Positions 45,504 to 54,704 of a stretch of DNA of 64,000 nt are shown here, piece after piece. The notes under the pieces were generated by a model. The model saw nothing but the letters and a program-made list of their open reading frames with translations, made no database searches and was not told where the DNA came from. A program made the translations under genes and the position numbers. The stretch covers positions 744,001 through 808,000 of the forward strand of contig CAVVKG010000009.1 of assembly GCA_963748925.1 (NCBI GenBank), written 5' to 3'. Position 1 is the stretch's first letter. Every line of letters starts with the position of its first letter. This DNA comes from Cryomorpha sp963748925 (lineage in GTDB: Bacteria; Bacteroidota; Bacteroidia; Flavobacteriales_D; Cryomorphaceae).

Positions 45504-45716
45504 ATAGGCCAGTAAAATTGCAGTTTTTTTTGAAGCACCAATTATACGAATTTTTTTAAACTCTGCATTGTACACTAATTTTTAGTCGCACAATATTAAT
45601 TTACTCCATTCGTTTTTGCTATGATTCTCGTTAAAAATACTCAATTTTGAAGGATGTTTCACCAATTTAAGGGAGAAATCTTTATTGAGATTGTAGTTAT
45701 AACGCAACCAAACATA

Positions 45717-48700
45717 ATGAAATTTAAGATGCGAACACTAAGTATGGTGCTGTTTTTCAGCTTTATATCCACTATTATTCAGGCTCAAAGCGATGAGAAT
45801 ATCGTCATAGAATGGAGCGAAGATTTAACAACCTACACGTTTAACGGGCAGGAAATCTCGGTTCCCGCGTGCGGATCATGTGAAGTGTCTGAAATGTCAG
45901 CCTACGTTCCTTTTTACCTGGGGCGAAAAGTTCTTGGTAAGGGTGTCACAGCAACCAACGTGGCTATAAATGTATTGTCGTATACAGATAGAACGAGCCG
46001 GGGAAAAGCCTTTTCTGATGATATGCCGCTCTCTGTTAGTGAGGGCTTTGAGTGGGTTGTGAAGGAGGAGAGAGGAATGAATGTTTTGCTCTATAAATTT
46101 CCGGCAGCCATAAAATCGAGCCGCAATTCTGCGCGACTTGTATCCAGTTTTAGTTTAAATATTAAGCAAAATAGGATTTCTAACCGCCCCAAATCAGCTA
46201 GTTTTAATGACAATAGTGTTTTGGCTCAAGGCGAATGGTATAAAATTGGTGTCGCCGAAGATGGTATCTATAAGATTTCTAGAGATGATTTAGATAATCT
46301 GGGTATTGATATAGAATTGCTCAATCCTCAAATGTTGAATATTTATGGTAATGGATATGGGCAGCTTCCGTATGAAAATGAGATTGAACGGCCGGATGAT
46401 TTGATTCTGAACAAAATATTCATTGAAGGAGAGAATGATGAGTCTTTTGATGATGATGACTACATATTGTTTTATGCTAAAGGGCCGCACACATGGTCAT
46501 ACGATGAGGAAACTGGATTGTTTGATCATTATAAGCATCATTACGTAGACACTTCCTATTATTTTATTGGTATCAATACAGGCAGCCCGTCATCGCGCGT
46601 CAGCAATATTTCATCTACCGGAAATTCGCCTAATTATGAGGTCGATTCTTTTAATGATTACTTTTTTCACGAAGTAGATCGTGAAAATATGCTCAAAAGT
46701 GGGCGTGAATGGTATGGCGAGAAATTTGATGTGCAAACCACTTATAATTTTAGCGGAGAGCAATATACATTTCCAAATCTGGTGCCCACTGCCGAAACGG
46801 TCGTGCGTGCACAAGCTATTTCCAGGAGTACTGTATCTGGTACGTGTAAGTTTATTCTCGAAGTAAATGGTCAGCAAAATGAGGCTAGTTTCGGAAGCGT
46901 AGGAACGTCAAACACATCTTTGTTTGCAGTGCAACGCGATATGGAAGTTACATTAACCAATGCGAGTCCTTCTCTAAATATTAATATCAGTTATCAAAAA
47001 AATGCGCCGTCCGCTAATGGCTGGCTAAATTGGATCAATATCAACACCCGTAGAAGGTTGCGTATGTCAGGTACTCAAATGCATTTTCGCGATGCGAACT
47101 CTGTAGGGTCAGGAAGGGTTTCTCGCTTTACAGTGTCCAATGTAACTCCTGAAACGCAAATTTGGGATGTGACAGATCCCACAAATGCTCAACGCGTTAT
47201 ATACAATAGAATAGGCGACCAGGGTGTGTTTACTTTAAATACAAGTGAGATACGGGAGTTTGTTGGCTTTAATTCAACATATAAGACTCCAACACTTTTC
47301 GGTTCTGTTCACAATCAAAATCTTCATGCTATTGGTGGCGAAGGGCGAATTGATATGATTATTATTTCCCCATCACAATTTATGGATAAAGCCGAGGAGC
47401 TCGCCGATGTTCATAGAAGTTATGAAATTGACCCATTGAGCGTTCAGGTTATTCGTTTAGAAGAAATATACAATGAGTTTTCTTCCGGAATGCGGGATGC
47501 TACGGCTATAAAGTGGTTTATGAAAATGCTCTACGATCGTGCTGATGGCAATGAAGAATCTATGACTCGCTACTTGCTGCTATTTGGCGATGGTTCATAC
47601 GATAATAAAAATTTTACTCCCGGGAATACAAATCTTATTCCTACCTATCAATCCGCAAATTCACTTTCGCCAACTAATTCTTATGTGACGGATGATTATT
47701 TCGCCTTTCTTTCTGATAGTGAAGGTGAGGGGAGCAATGATTTAATGGATGTCGCTGTTGGAAGAATCGTTGCGAAGAATCAGCAGGAGGCCACCTCTGT
47801 TGTTAATAAGATTAGAAGGTATATAGAAATTGAACCTCAGGAGTTTTCTGACGATTGCACGGTGTGTGGTGATAATACAACGAATTTTGGAGCCTGGCGA
47901 AATTCTATCGCCCTCGTGGCCGATGATGGAGATTCGAATACACACATGAACCAGTCCCGGCAATTATCAAACCAAATAGAGAGCAACACCAGAGATTATA
48001 ATATAGAGCGCATATTTCTAGATGCCTTCCCGCAAGTGGCTACTCCGGGAGGTGCACGTTTTCCCACAGCCAATCAGGCGATTGACAGAAGGGTTGAGAA
48101 AGGTGCTTTTGTAGTAAATTATATCGGTCATGGTGGGGAGCTTGGCTGGGCTGCAGAAAGAATTCTTGATGTACCTACAATCTTAAATTGGGGAAATGGA
48201 ACTAAACTTCCCATCTTCATAACTGCCACTTGTGAGTTTACTCGTTTCGATGATCCGCTCAGGACATCAGCTGGCGAATATGCTTTGCTTAATGGGAATG
48301 GAGGTGCAGTAACCTTGCTTACTACTACCCGCCTGGTCTATTCCGGATCTAATTTCACACTGAATACTAAATTTTTCGAAGCTCTTTTTGATCGTCCGGA
48401 GAATGAAGTTGTAATGCGAATTGGCGATTTGACCCGCGAAACAAAGAATGGAACAGCTCAAGGAGCTTCTACTTCAAATCACCGCAACTTTAGTTTAATC
48501 GGTGATCCGGCCTTGCCTATGGCCGTTCCGAGATACCGCGCTTCAGTAATTTCTTTGACCGACACAATTGGAAATGCGATAGATACCCTCAAAGCCCTTG
48601 GTGTGGTAAGGGTAAATGGTCAAGTCACGAATGAAAACGGAGGATTGCTAACTAATTTTAACGGCCGTCTTAACGCTACAGTTTACGACCGGGTGGAATT

Positions 48701-49613
48701 AAAAACAACTCTCGCAAATAAAGAAGGAAGTACACCATTTGTATATCCCACTCAGGAAAATGTGGTTTATCGAGGTAATGCCGAAGTAAAAAATGGATTG
48801 TATCAGTTTGATTTCGTGATACCAAAGGATATTTCGTTCGCTTTTGATACGACTGCCAGGATTAGTTTATACGCTATGAGTGATATATACGACGCTACTG
48901 GTTACAAGGATAGCCTAACCATTGGTGGTCGCGACGAGAACGCCGTAAATGATGGAACAGGCCCGGAATTGAATGTTTATTTAAATGATGAGAATTTCGT
49001 TTTTGGCGGGTTTACGAATGAATCGCCAATACTTGTAGCTTCTGTATTTGATGAAAACGGAATAAACACTGTTGGAAGTGGAATTGGTCATGATATTACC
49101 GCCGTGATAGACGGTGACAAAAGCAATGCCATTGTTCTCAACGATTATTATGAATCCGATTTAAATACTTTTAAAAGCGGAAAAGTGCAGTATCAGTTTG
49201 AGAAACTTTCGCCCGGGAAGCATAATTTGAAGCTCAAAGTATGGGATGTGCACAACAACTCAAACGAATCTGAGATTGAATTTGTCGTTTCTGACAATGA
49301 GGATTTTGCTATCAAGCGCGTCTTAAATTACCCCAACCCTTTTACTACCCGAACCGAGTTTTATTTTGAACACAATCAAAGCTGTGAATTTTTAAATGTA
49401 CTTATCCAAATATATACCATCAGCGGAAAACTCGTAAAAAGCATAAATACTGTATCTAATACGGATGGATTTCGTAACCAGCCTATTCCATGGGATGGCA
49501 GGGATGATTACGGCGACCGTTTGGCAACGGGAGTCTACGTTTACAAGCTTGCTGTGAGAAATCCATCGGGTGAACAAGTTGAGAAATTTGAGAAGTTGGT
49601 CGTATTAAACTAA
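45717..49613 (+). CDS. porU: T9SS C-terminal signal peptidase/sortase PorU
   Basis: 1298 residues from the ATG at 45717, which begins a good signal peptide (MVLFFSFISTIIQAQ); a start at 45654 adds an unlikely leader. PorU is the outer-membrane gingipain-type (C25) protease that removes the sorting domain of T9SS cargo and attaches it to lipopolysaccharide. The catalytic His of VNYIGHGGELGW (about residue 805) and Cys of FITATCEFTRFDDP (about residue 839) are both seen. The LLLFGDGSYDNKNF motif also fits the family. The C-terminal 100 residues form a CTD-like beta sandwich (NYPNPFTTRTEF, YTISGKLVKS, WDGRDDYGDRLATGVYVYKL). It lies 3 nt before the porV frame and is divergent from porP-gldJ. Confidence 0.95.
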   Translation: MKFKMRTLSMVLFFSFISTIIQAQSDENIVIEWSEDLTTYTFNGQEISVPACGSCEVSEMSAYVPFYLGRKVLGKGVTATNVAINVLSYTDRTSRGKAFSDDMPLSVSEGFEWVVKEERGMNVLLYKFPAAIKSSRNSARLVSSFSLNIKQNRISNRPKSASFNDNSVLAQGEWYKIGVAEDGIYKISRDDLDNLGIDIELLNPQMLNIYGNGYGQLPYENEIERPDDLILNKIFIEGENDESFDDDDYILFYAKGPHTWSYDEETGLFDHYKHHYVDTSYYFIGINTGSPSSRVSNISSTGNSPNYEVDSFNDYFFHEVDRENMLKSGREWYGEKFDVQTTYNFSGEQYTFPNLVPTAETVVRAQAISRSTVSGTCKFILEVNGQQNEASFGSVGTSNTSLFAVQRDMEVTLTNASPSLNINISYQKNAPSANGWLNWININTRRRLRMSGTQMHFRDANSVGSGRVSRFTVSNVTPETQIWDVTDPTNAQRVIYNRIGDQGVFTLNTSEIREFVGFNSTYKTPTLFGSVHNQNLHAIGGEGRIDMIIISPSQFMDKAEELADVHRSYEIDPLSVQVIRLEEIYNEFSSGMRDATAIKWFMKMLYDRADGNEESMTRYLLLFGDGSYDNKNFTPGNTNLIPTYQSANSLSPTNSYVTDDYFAFLSDSEGEGSNDLMDVAVGRIVAKNQQEATSVVNKIRRYIEIEPQEFSDDCTVCGDNTTNFGAWRNSIALVADDGDSNTHMNQSRQLSNQIESNTRDYNIERIFLDAFPQVATPGGARFPTANQAIDRRVEKGAFVVNYIGHGGELGWAAERILDVPTILNWGNGTKLPIFITATCEFTRFDDPLRTSAGEYALLNGNGGAVTLLTTTRLVYSGSNFTLNTKFFEALFDRPENEVVMRIGDLTRETKNGTAQGASTSNHRNFSLIGDPALPMAVPRYRASVISLTDTIGNAIDTLKALGVVRVNGQVTNENGGLLTNFNGRLNATVYDRVELKTTLANKEGSTPFVYPTQENVVYRGNAEVKNGLYQFDFVIPKDISFAFDTTARISLYAMSDIYDATGYKDSLTIGGRDENAVNDGTGPELNVYLNDENFVFGGFTNESPILVASVFDENGINTVGSGIGHDITAVIDGDKSNAIVLNDYYESDLNTFKSGKVQYQFEKLSPGKHNLKLKVWDVHNNSNESEIEFVVSDNEDFAIKRVLNYPNPFTTRTEFYFEHNQSCEFLNVLIQIYTISGKLVKSINTVSNTDGFRNQPIPWDGRDDYGDRLATGVYVYKLAVRNPSGEQVEKFEKLVVLN

Positions 49614-49636
49614 ACAATGAAAACAGATCATTTAAC

Positions 49637-49644
49637 TATATTTG
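49637..49644 (+). promoter_or_regulatory. Promoter -7 box of porV (decides start)
   Basis: TATATTTG, an exact TAnnTTTG match, in the 51-nt porU-porV gap, 20 nt before the ATG at 49665. It lies inside the extended frame from 49617, which supports the later porV start. Confidence 0.55.
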
Positions 49645-49664
49645 CACCTCGCAAGAAAAATTGC

Positions 49665-50921
49665 ATGAAAAAGATATTTTTAATTTTAACTGCCGCATTT
49701 GGAATTCAAATGATGGCGACTGCGCAAAGTGTTAGTGGGCGCAGTGATGAAGATGAGTTAAACGCGATTACCACAGCTGTTCCGTTTTTATTGATTAGTC
49801 CTGACTCAAGGTCGGGGTCAATGGGGGATGCCGGAGTTGCCGTTTCTCCAGATGCGAATGCCCAACACTGGAATTCAGCTAAGTTAGCCTTCTCGGAAGA
49901 AGAAATGGCTGTATCACTTTCTTACAGCCCCTGGCTTCGCCAATTGGTTGATGATATGAGTTTGGTTTACCTTTCATGGTATAAAAAGGTCAGTAAAACA
50001 TCCGCTGTAGGTGCGAGCCTTCGTTATTTTACCCTCGGTGATATAACCTTTACCGACAATAATGGGCAGGTAATTCGCCCTTTTAGACCAGCTGAGTTTG
50101 CCCTTGACGTAAGTTATTCGCTTCAATTATCCGATAAATTTTCCGGAGGAATTACCGCAAGATGGATTAACTCAAATCTTACCGGTGGAGTCAACGTAGG
50201 AGGTTCTGATTCCAAAGCGGCTAATGCTTTTGCTGTTGATATTGCAGGATTTTATAAAAACGATGATATTTCTTTTGGAGATAAAGATGGTGAATTAGCT
50301 TTTGGGATGGTAATTTCTAATATTGGTAACAAGATATCATACACAAACACTGCCCAACGCGATTTTCTTCCAACCAACCTTCGCCTCGGAACAGCGATTA
50401 CTATTGACCTTGATCAGTACAATAGTATTTCATTTGCCTACGACGCAAATAAGTTACTGGTTCCTACTCCTCCTATTTACAACCCTACAGATGGTACTCA
50501 GATTATTGCAGGCCGTGATCCTGATGTGGGTGTAGCAGCCGGTATGTTTGGCTCATTTACCGATGCCCCCGGCTCACCTGTTTATGACGAACAGGGAAAT
50601 TTTGAGATTGTAGATGGGGAGCTTACCGTGAAAGACGGAAGCGTTTTCAGAGAAGAATTACGTGAAATAAATCATTCTGTTGGGATGGAGTATTGGTATG
50701 CTGATCAATTTGCCGTTCGCGGAGGGTACTTTTATGAACACCCTACAAAAGGTAACCGACAATACTTTACTGTAGGTGCAGGATTTCGGTACAATGTATT
50801 CGGTCTTGACCTGTCTTACCTAATTGCCACCACGCAACGCAATCCTTTAGCGAATACGATTCGGTTTACTTTAAGCCTGCGATTCGATAAAAATGGCCCG
50901 TCAGCGGCTAAGGGTAATTAA
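49665..50921 (+). CDS. porV: T9SS outer-membrane protein PorV (LptO)
   Basis: 418 residues from ATG 49665, where a normal signal peptide begins (MKKIFLILTAAFGIQMMATAQ); the frame is open to 49617, but that part carries a promoter box. PorV is a FadL-like 14-stranded outer-membrane barrel that carries cargo from the T9SS translocon to PorU. FLLISPDSRSGSMGDAGVAV near residue 40 is the PorV hallmark, followed by DANAQHWNSAKLAF, SYSPWLRQLVDDMSLVYLSW, and a run of barrel strands to the C-terminal TIRFTLSLRF. It follows porU closely, the usual porU-porV pairing. Confidence 0.95.
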   Translation: MKKIFLILTAAFGIQMMATAQSVSGRSDEDELNAITTAVPFLLISPDSRSGSMGDAGVAVSPDANAQHWNSAKLAFSEEEMAVSLSYSPWLRQLVDDMSLVYLSWYKKVSKTSAVGASLRYFTLGDITFTDNNGQVIRPFRPAEFALDVSYSLQLSDKFSGGITARWINSNLTGGVNVGGSDSKAANAFAVDIAGFYKNDDISFGDKDGELAFGMVISNIGNKISYTNTAQRDFLPTNLRLGTAITIDLDQYNSISFAYDANKLLVPTPPIYNPTDGTQIIAGRDPDVGVAAGMFGSFTDAPGSPVYDEQGNFEIVDGELTVKDGSVFREELREINHSVGMEYWYADQFAVRGGYFYEHPTKGNRQYFTVGAGFRYNVFGLDLSYLIATTQRNPLANTIRFTLSLRFDKNGPSAAKGN

Positions 50922-50932
50922 CTCCTTTAAAT

Positions 50933-51409
50933 ATGAAGATTAGGGTTGGCTTTGGGTTTGATGTCCATCAGCTCAAAAATAATCATCCTTTTGTGCTTGG
51001 CGGTCTCACTCTGCCACATTCCAAGGGTGCATTTGGGCATTCAGACGCTGACGTGTTGCTTCACGTAATCTGTGATGCCCTTCTCGGAGCTGCCAATCTT
51101 CGCGATATTGGCTACCAGTTTCCTGATACTGACCCATCTCTAAAAGGCGTTGATAGCAAACTATTGCTGAAGCAAACATTTGAACTAATTTCAGAAAAAG
51201 GATATTCTATTTCAAATATTGATTGTACAATCTGCCTTCAAAAGCCAAAAGTGAATCCTTTTATTCCTGAAATGAAAGAAATTATAGCGGGGATATTAAA
51301 AACGGATGTTGACACCATTTCTATTAAGGCGACAACTACTGAGCAATTGGGATATGTGGGGCGTGAAGAAGGAGTTAGTGCTTATTGCGTTTGCCTTATT
51401 CAAGCATAA
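50933..51409 (+). CDS. ispF: 2-C-methyl-D-erythritol 2,4-cyclodiphosphate synthase
   Basis: 158 residues, the normal length. IspF cyclises CDP-ME 2-phosphate to MEcPP in the MEP pathway of isoprenoid synthesis. The N-terminal metal-binding GFGFDVHQL (with DVH), the AFGHSDADVLLHVICDALLG segment and the DIGYQFPDTDPSLKGVDS loop are diagnostic; the C-terminal region TISIKATTTEQLGYVGREEG closes the nucleotide site. It sits 11 nt after porV, in the same direction, so it may share the porV transcript. Confidence 0.96.
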   Translation: MKIRVGFGFDVHQLKNNHPFVLGGLTLPHSKGAFGHSDADVLLHVICDALLGAANLRDIGYQFPDTDPSLKGVDSKLLLKQTFELISEKGYSISNIDCTICLQKPKVNPFIPEMKEIIAGILKTDVDTISIKATTTEQLGYVGREEGVSAYCVCLIQA

Positions 51410-51421
51410 CTTCAATGGATA

Positions 51422-51934
51422 TTGTTACATTGGCACTCTGATTTGGAAAAGAAAGAAATTAAAATAGCCTATTGGCAGGCACATTCCGCTGAGGAACTGA
51501 GTTTTGAAGATCAAGACTTATTTAAAAAAGCGATAGAGGCTATGGGTAATGCCTACGCCCCATACAGCCTATTTAAGGTGGGATGCGCTTTATTGCTGGC
51601 GAATGGCGAGGTTGTGAAAGGCAACAATCAGGAAAACATGGCCTATCCTAGCGGACTTTGTGCAGAAAGGGTGGCACTTTTCGCTGCTTCTGCAAATTAT
51701 CCCGGAGTACCCGTAAAAACACTTGCCGTTGTAGCTAAGCCAATCTCAGATGACGATAGTATCGTTGTTTCTCCCTGTGGCTCATGCCGACAGGTAATGG
51801 TAGAGTATGAAAGCTTACAAAAAGAGCCTATGAAAATTATCACTGGTTCAGTGAGTGGTGCCATCTTCATTACAGATAACGCCCATGCCATGATGCCATT
51901 GGCCTTTTTTGATTCAGGATTGAAAAAGAAATAG
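51422..51934 (+). CDS. cdd: Cytidine deaminase
   Basis: Up to 170 residues; no ATG precedes the fold, so a TTG at 51422 or (more likely, since it gives MEKKEIKIAYW) at 51443 is the start. Cdd deaminates cytidine and deoxycytidine to uridine forms in pyrimidine salvage. The zinc-binding motifs CAERVAL (Cys-Ala-Glu) and PCGSCRQVM are in the usual order, preceded by YAPYSLFKVGCALL and GNNQENMAYPSGLC. The N-terminal 30 residues are not conserved and the exact start is uncertain. It is 12 nt after ispF, probably co-transcribed. Confidence 0.92.
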   Translation: MLHWHSDLEKKEIKIAYWQAHSAEELSFEDQDLFKKAIEAMGNAYAPYSLFKVGCALLLANGEVVKGNNQENMAYPSGLCAERVALFAASANYPGVPVKTLAVVAKPISDDDSIVVSPCGSCRQVMVEYESLQKEPMKIITGSVSGAIFITDNAHAMMPLAFFDSGLKKK

Positions 51935-52065
51935 AGCTTTAGAATTTCCCTAAACGGACCTGTTTTTATCCACTTTTCGTGTGGAAGTTTCATCACCCAA
52001 AAGATAAAATAACGTCTAGTTAAGGTTAGAATTTCATTTTGGGATGATTTCTAATTTCTGCATTG

Positions 52066-52073
52066 TATATTTG
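52066..52073 (+). promoter_or_regulatory. Promoter -7 box of pdhA
   Basis: TATATTTG, an exact TAnnTTTG match, 20 nt before the pdhA ATG. A TTTTG at 52037-52041 is 24 nt upstream, slightly beyond usual -33 spacing. Confidence 0.6.
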
Positions 52074-52093
52074 TCGATCGAATTTGAAACACT

Positions 52094-53131
52094 ATGGCAA
52101 CAAAGACAAAAACGCCGCAAAAAAAATCAACTTCAAAAAGCAAATTGAAGTTCCCAAAATCCACTTATCTGAAGTGGTATGAGAGCATGCTTTTGATGCG
52201 TCGGTTTGAAGAGAAATGCGGACAACTCTATATTCAACAAAAATTTGGTGGATTTTGTCACCTCTACATCGGTCAGGAGGCAATTCTAGCTGGAATGGTA
52301 AGTGCCATGGATAAGAATGATCGTGTGATTACGGCTTATCGTGATCACGCTCACCCTATCGCTTTAGGTACTGACCCCAAGTATGTTATGGCTGAGCTTT
52401 ATGGAAAGACTACCGGCCTTAGCAAGGGTAAAGGTGGATCGATGCACATGTTTGACAAAGAGCGTAATCTTTTTGGAGGTCATGGAATTGTAGGGGCTCA
52501 AATAGCTCTTGGCGCGGGTATTGCCTTTGCTGATATGTATCGTGGCGAAAAAAATGTGACCTACTGCTTTATGGGCGATGGTGCTACCCGTCAGGGAATT
52601 TTGCACGAGACCTTCAATATGGCCATGACATGGAAAATACCTGTGGTTTATGTTATTGAGAATAACAATTACGCCATGGGAACATCTGTAGCGCGAACCT
52701 CAAACGTCGTGAATCTAAGTGAGCTCGGTGAGAGCTATGATATGCCTGCCCTCTCAGTCGATGCAATGAAATGCGAGGATGTCCATGATGCATTCGCGGA
52801 AGCGGCCAAACATGCAAGAGAAGGAAAAGGTCCATTTTTATTGGAAATGAAAACATACCGATATAAGGGTCACTCCATGTCTGATCCGGCTAAATACCGC
52901 ACCAAGGAAGAAGTGGAATCCTATAAGGACAAGGATCCTATTACGATGGTGAAACAAACCATTACCGAGCAAAAGTGGATGACTGAAAGTGAGTTAAAAG
53001 ATCTTGACAAAAAAATAAAGGAGCAGGTGGCTGAGAGTGAAAAGTTTGCAGACGAATCACCCAACCCGGATCCAAAAGAACTATACGAAGATGTATATCT
53101 ACAGGAAGATTACCCATATATAAAACACTGA
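52094..53131 (+). CDS. pdhA: Pyruvate dehydrogenase E1 component, alpha subunit
   Basis: 345 residues. It is the thiamine-diphosphate-binding half of the E1 heterotetramer that decarboxylates pyruvate and transfers the acetyl unit to E2. A Lys-rich leader (KTKTPQKKSTSKSKLKF) is followed by the E1alpha fold: YESMLLMRRFEEKCGQLY, FCHLYIGQEAILAGM, YRDHAHPIALG, GKGGSMHMFDKERNLFGGHG, and the TPP motif GDGATRQGILHETFNMAMTW with ENNNYAMGT. The phosphorylation-loop-like YKGHSMSDPAKYRTKEEV follows. No E1 beta gene (pdhB) is adjacent, so it must be elsewhere. It is 7 nt before E2 and has its own promoter. Confidence 0.96.
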   Translation: MATKTKTPQKKSTSKSKLKFPKSTYLKWYESMLLMRRFEEKCGQLYIQQKFGGFCHLYIGQEAILAGMVSAMDKNDRVITAYRDHAHPIALGTDPKYVMAELYGKTTGLSKGKGGSMHMFDKERNLFGGHGIVGAQIALGAGIAFADMYRGEKNVTYCFMGDGATRQGILHETFNMAMTWKIPVVYVIENNNYAMGTSVARTSNVVNLSELGESYDMPALSVDAMKCEDVHDAFAEAAKHAREGKGPFLLEMKTYRYKGHSMSDPAKYRTKEEVESYKDKDPITMVKQTITEQKWMTESELKDLDKKIKEQVAESEKFADESPNPDPKELYEDVYLQEDYPYIKH

Positions 53132-53138
53132 TAATTAG

Positions 53139-54508
53139 ATGGCAGAAATAGTTAGAATGCCTAAGCTTAGCGACACCATGGAAGAAGGTGTGGTAGCAGA
53201 ATGGCATAAGAAAGTTGGTGATAAGGTAGAATCAGGCGATTTGCTTGCTGAGATTGAAACGGATAAAGCCACAATGGAATTTGAATCGTTCCAAGACGGA
53301 GTGCTAATTCACATCGGTGTTGAAAAGGGTGATGCTGCCCCGGTAGATTCTATTTTGGCCATTCTTGGCGAAAAGGGAGAAGATATCTCTGACTTGCTTG
53401 AAGGCGAGGGAGATACCGGTTCGAAAGAGAAAAAATCAGAAAAGGCTGATAAAGAAGAATCAGCAGACGAAGATAAAGAGGAGGAAGAACAAGATAAGGA
53501 GGCGGAAGAGCAAGAAAAAGAAAATAAGAAAGAAAGCAAGCAAGAGGATAAGTCCTCTGACGCTGAGAAGATGAGGATTCTGAAGAAGACGAAAAGTCTG
53601 AAAAGAAAGACGAAGAGCGCTCTGAAGCTCCAACTCGATCAAATTCTGACGGTAGAATTATTGCCTCGCCACTAGCTAAGCGACTGGCTTCCGAAAAGGG
53701 AATTGAGCTCAGCGATGTGCAGGGAAGCGGCGATGGTGGAAGGATAATCAAAAAAGATATCGAGTCCTTTAAGCCTTCTGCAGCCAAATCATCTGGTACT
53801 ACCGCAGCTGTTGCAGGGAAGGAAAGCTATACCGATGAGCCGGTATCGCAAATGCGTAAAACCATTGCTAAGCGGCTTGCTGAAAGTAAATTCAGTGCTC
53901 CTCATTTCTACCTTACAATGGAAATTGATATGGAGAATGCCATGTCATCGCGTAAGGCAATAAATGATGCAATACAGCCGTCTAAGATTTCCATAAATGA
54001 TATGGTCATTAAAGCGGTGGCGGCAGCCTTGAAAAAACATCCAAAGGTTAACGCATCATGGCTTGGTGATAAAATACGTCACAATGAGCATGTGCATATT
54101 GGAGTAGCAGTAGCTGTAGAAGAAGGATTGCTGGTTCCGGTAATTCGTCATGCGGATCAAAAATCAATGGTGAAAATTAACGAAGAAGTTGTTGATTTTG
54201 CCGGAAAGGCACGAAGCAAAAAGCTTCAACCAAAAGATTGGGAAGGCAATACATTTACAATTTCAAACCTTGGAATGTATGGTATTGAAGAGTTTACTGC
54301 AATAATTAATACGCCCGATGCCTGTATTATGGCTATTGGTACCATCGTTGAGAAGCCGGTTGTAAAAAATGGACAGATCGTAGTGGGTCATACCATGAAG
54401 GTTACCCTTTCTTGCGACCACCGTGTAGTAGATGGTGCTGTAGGATCTGAGTTTCTGAATACTTTCAAGAAATATATGGAGAATCCGGTGATGATGTTGG
54501 CGGTCTAG
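53139..54508 (+). pseudogene. pdhC: PDH complex E2 (dihydrolipoamide acetyltransferase), interrupted by an apparent 1-nt frameshift
   Basis: The first frame (53139-53675) encodes the lipoyl domain (VRMPKLSDTMEEGVVAEW, lipoyl-Lys43 in ETDKATMEFES) and an acidic, Lys/Glu-rich linker. Near 53567-53580 the frame changes: downstream, another frame (open from about 53567, remainder 2) continues the acidic linker as DEDSEEDEKSEKKDEERSE, then the peripheral subunit-binding domain (IIASPLAKRLASEKGIEL, GGRIIKKDIESF) and the catalytic acetyltransferase domain with DHRVVDG, ending at 54508. A stop (TGA 53564-53566) in the second frame and the shift to Lys/Arg-rich nonsense in the first limit the break to roughly 53566-53600. 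Adding one base gives 456 residues, the family norm. The whole 53717-54508 part is intact. This is probably a sequencing indel in a purine-rich linker, but a real mutation is possible. Confidence 0.9.
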
Positions 54509-54630
54509 TTTTACGCGTTTTGTTCCTGGTTTGGTTGGATTTTTTAGCTTAAGGAAGTGAATTAAAGGTCTTTAAGCATGATTTTGTAGTTTCGGAAACC
54601 AACTGATAAATTTCCAGATACGGACATTTT

Positions 54631-54690
54631 TTTATTGATAAATCAGCATTCACTTAATTTTAGTTATTTTGTCATCACTTTATTGATAAA
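54631..54690 (+). repeat. Two copies of a 12-nt direct repeat upstream of the CotH gene
   Basis: TTTATTGATAAA occurs at 54631-54642 and 54679-54690, spaced 48 nt start to start, 15 nt before the gene start. It is almost its own inverted complement. A third partial match (ACTGATAAAT) lies near 54602. It could be an operator pair or chance in AT-rich DNA. Confidence 0.4.
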
Positions 54691-54704
54691 CAGAATTTTA
54701 AATA

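Noticed and set aside
53350..53787. Antisense and alternative-frame open frames across the E2 linker
   Set aside because: They arise from the low-complexity GAA/GAG/AAG-rich linker, whose complement has few stops; their products are Ser/Phe/Leu-rich or Lys/Arg-rich only.
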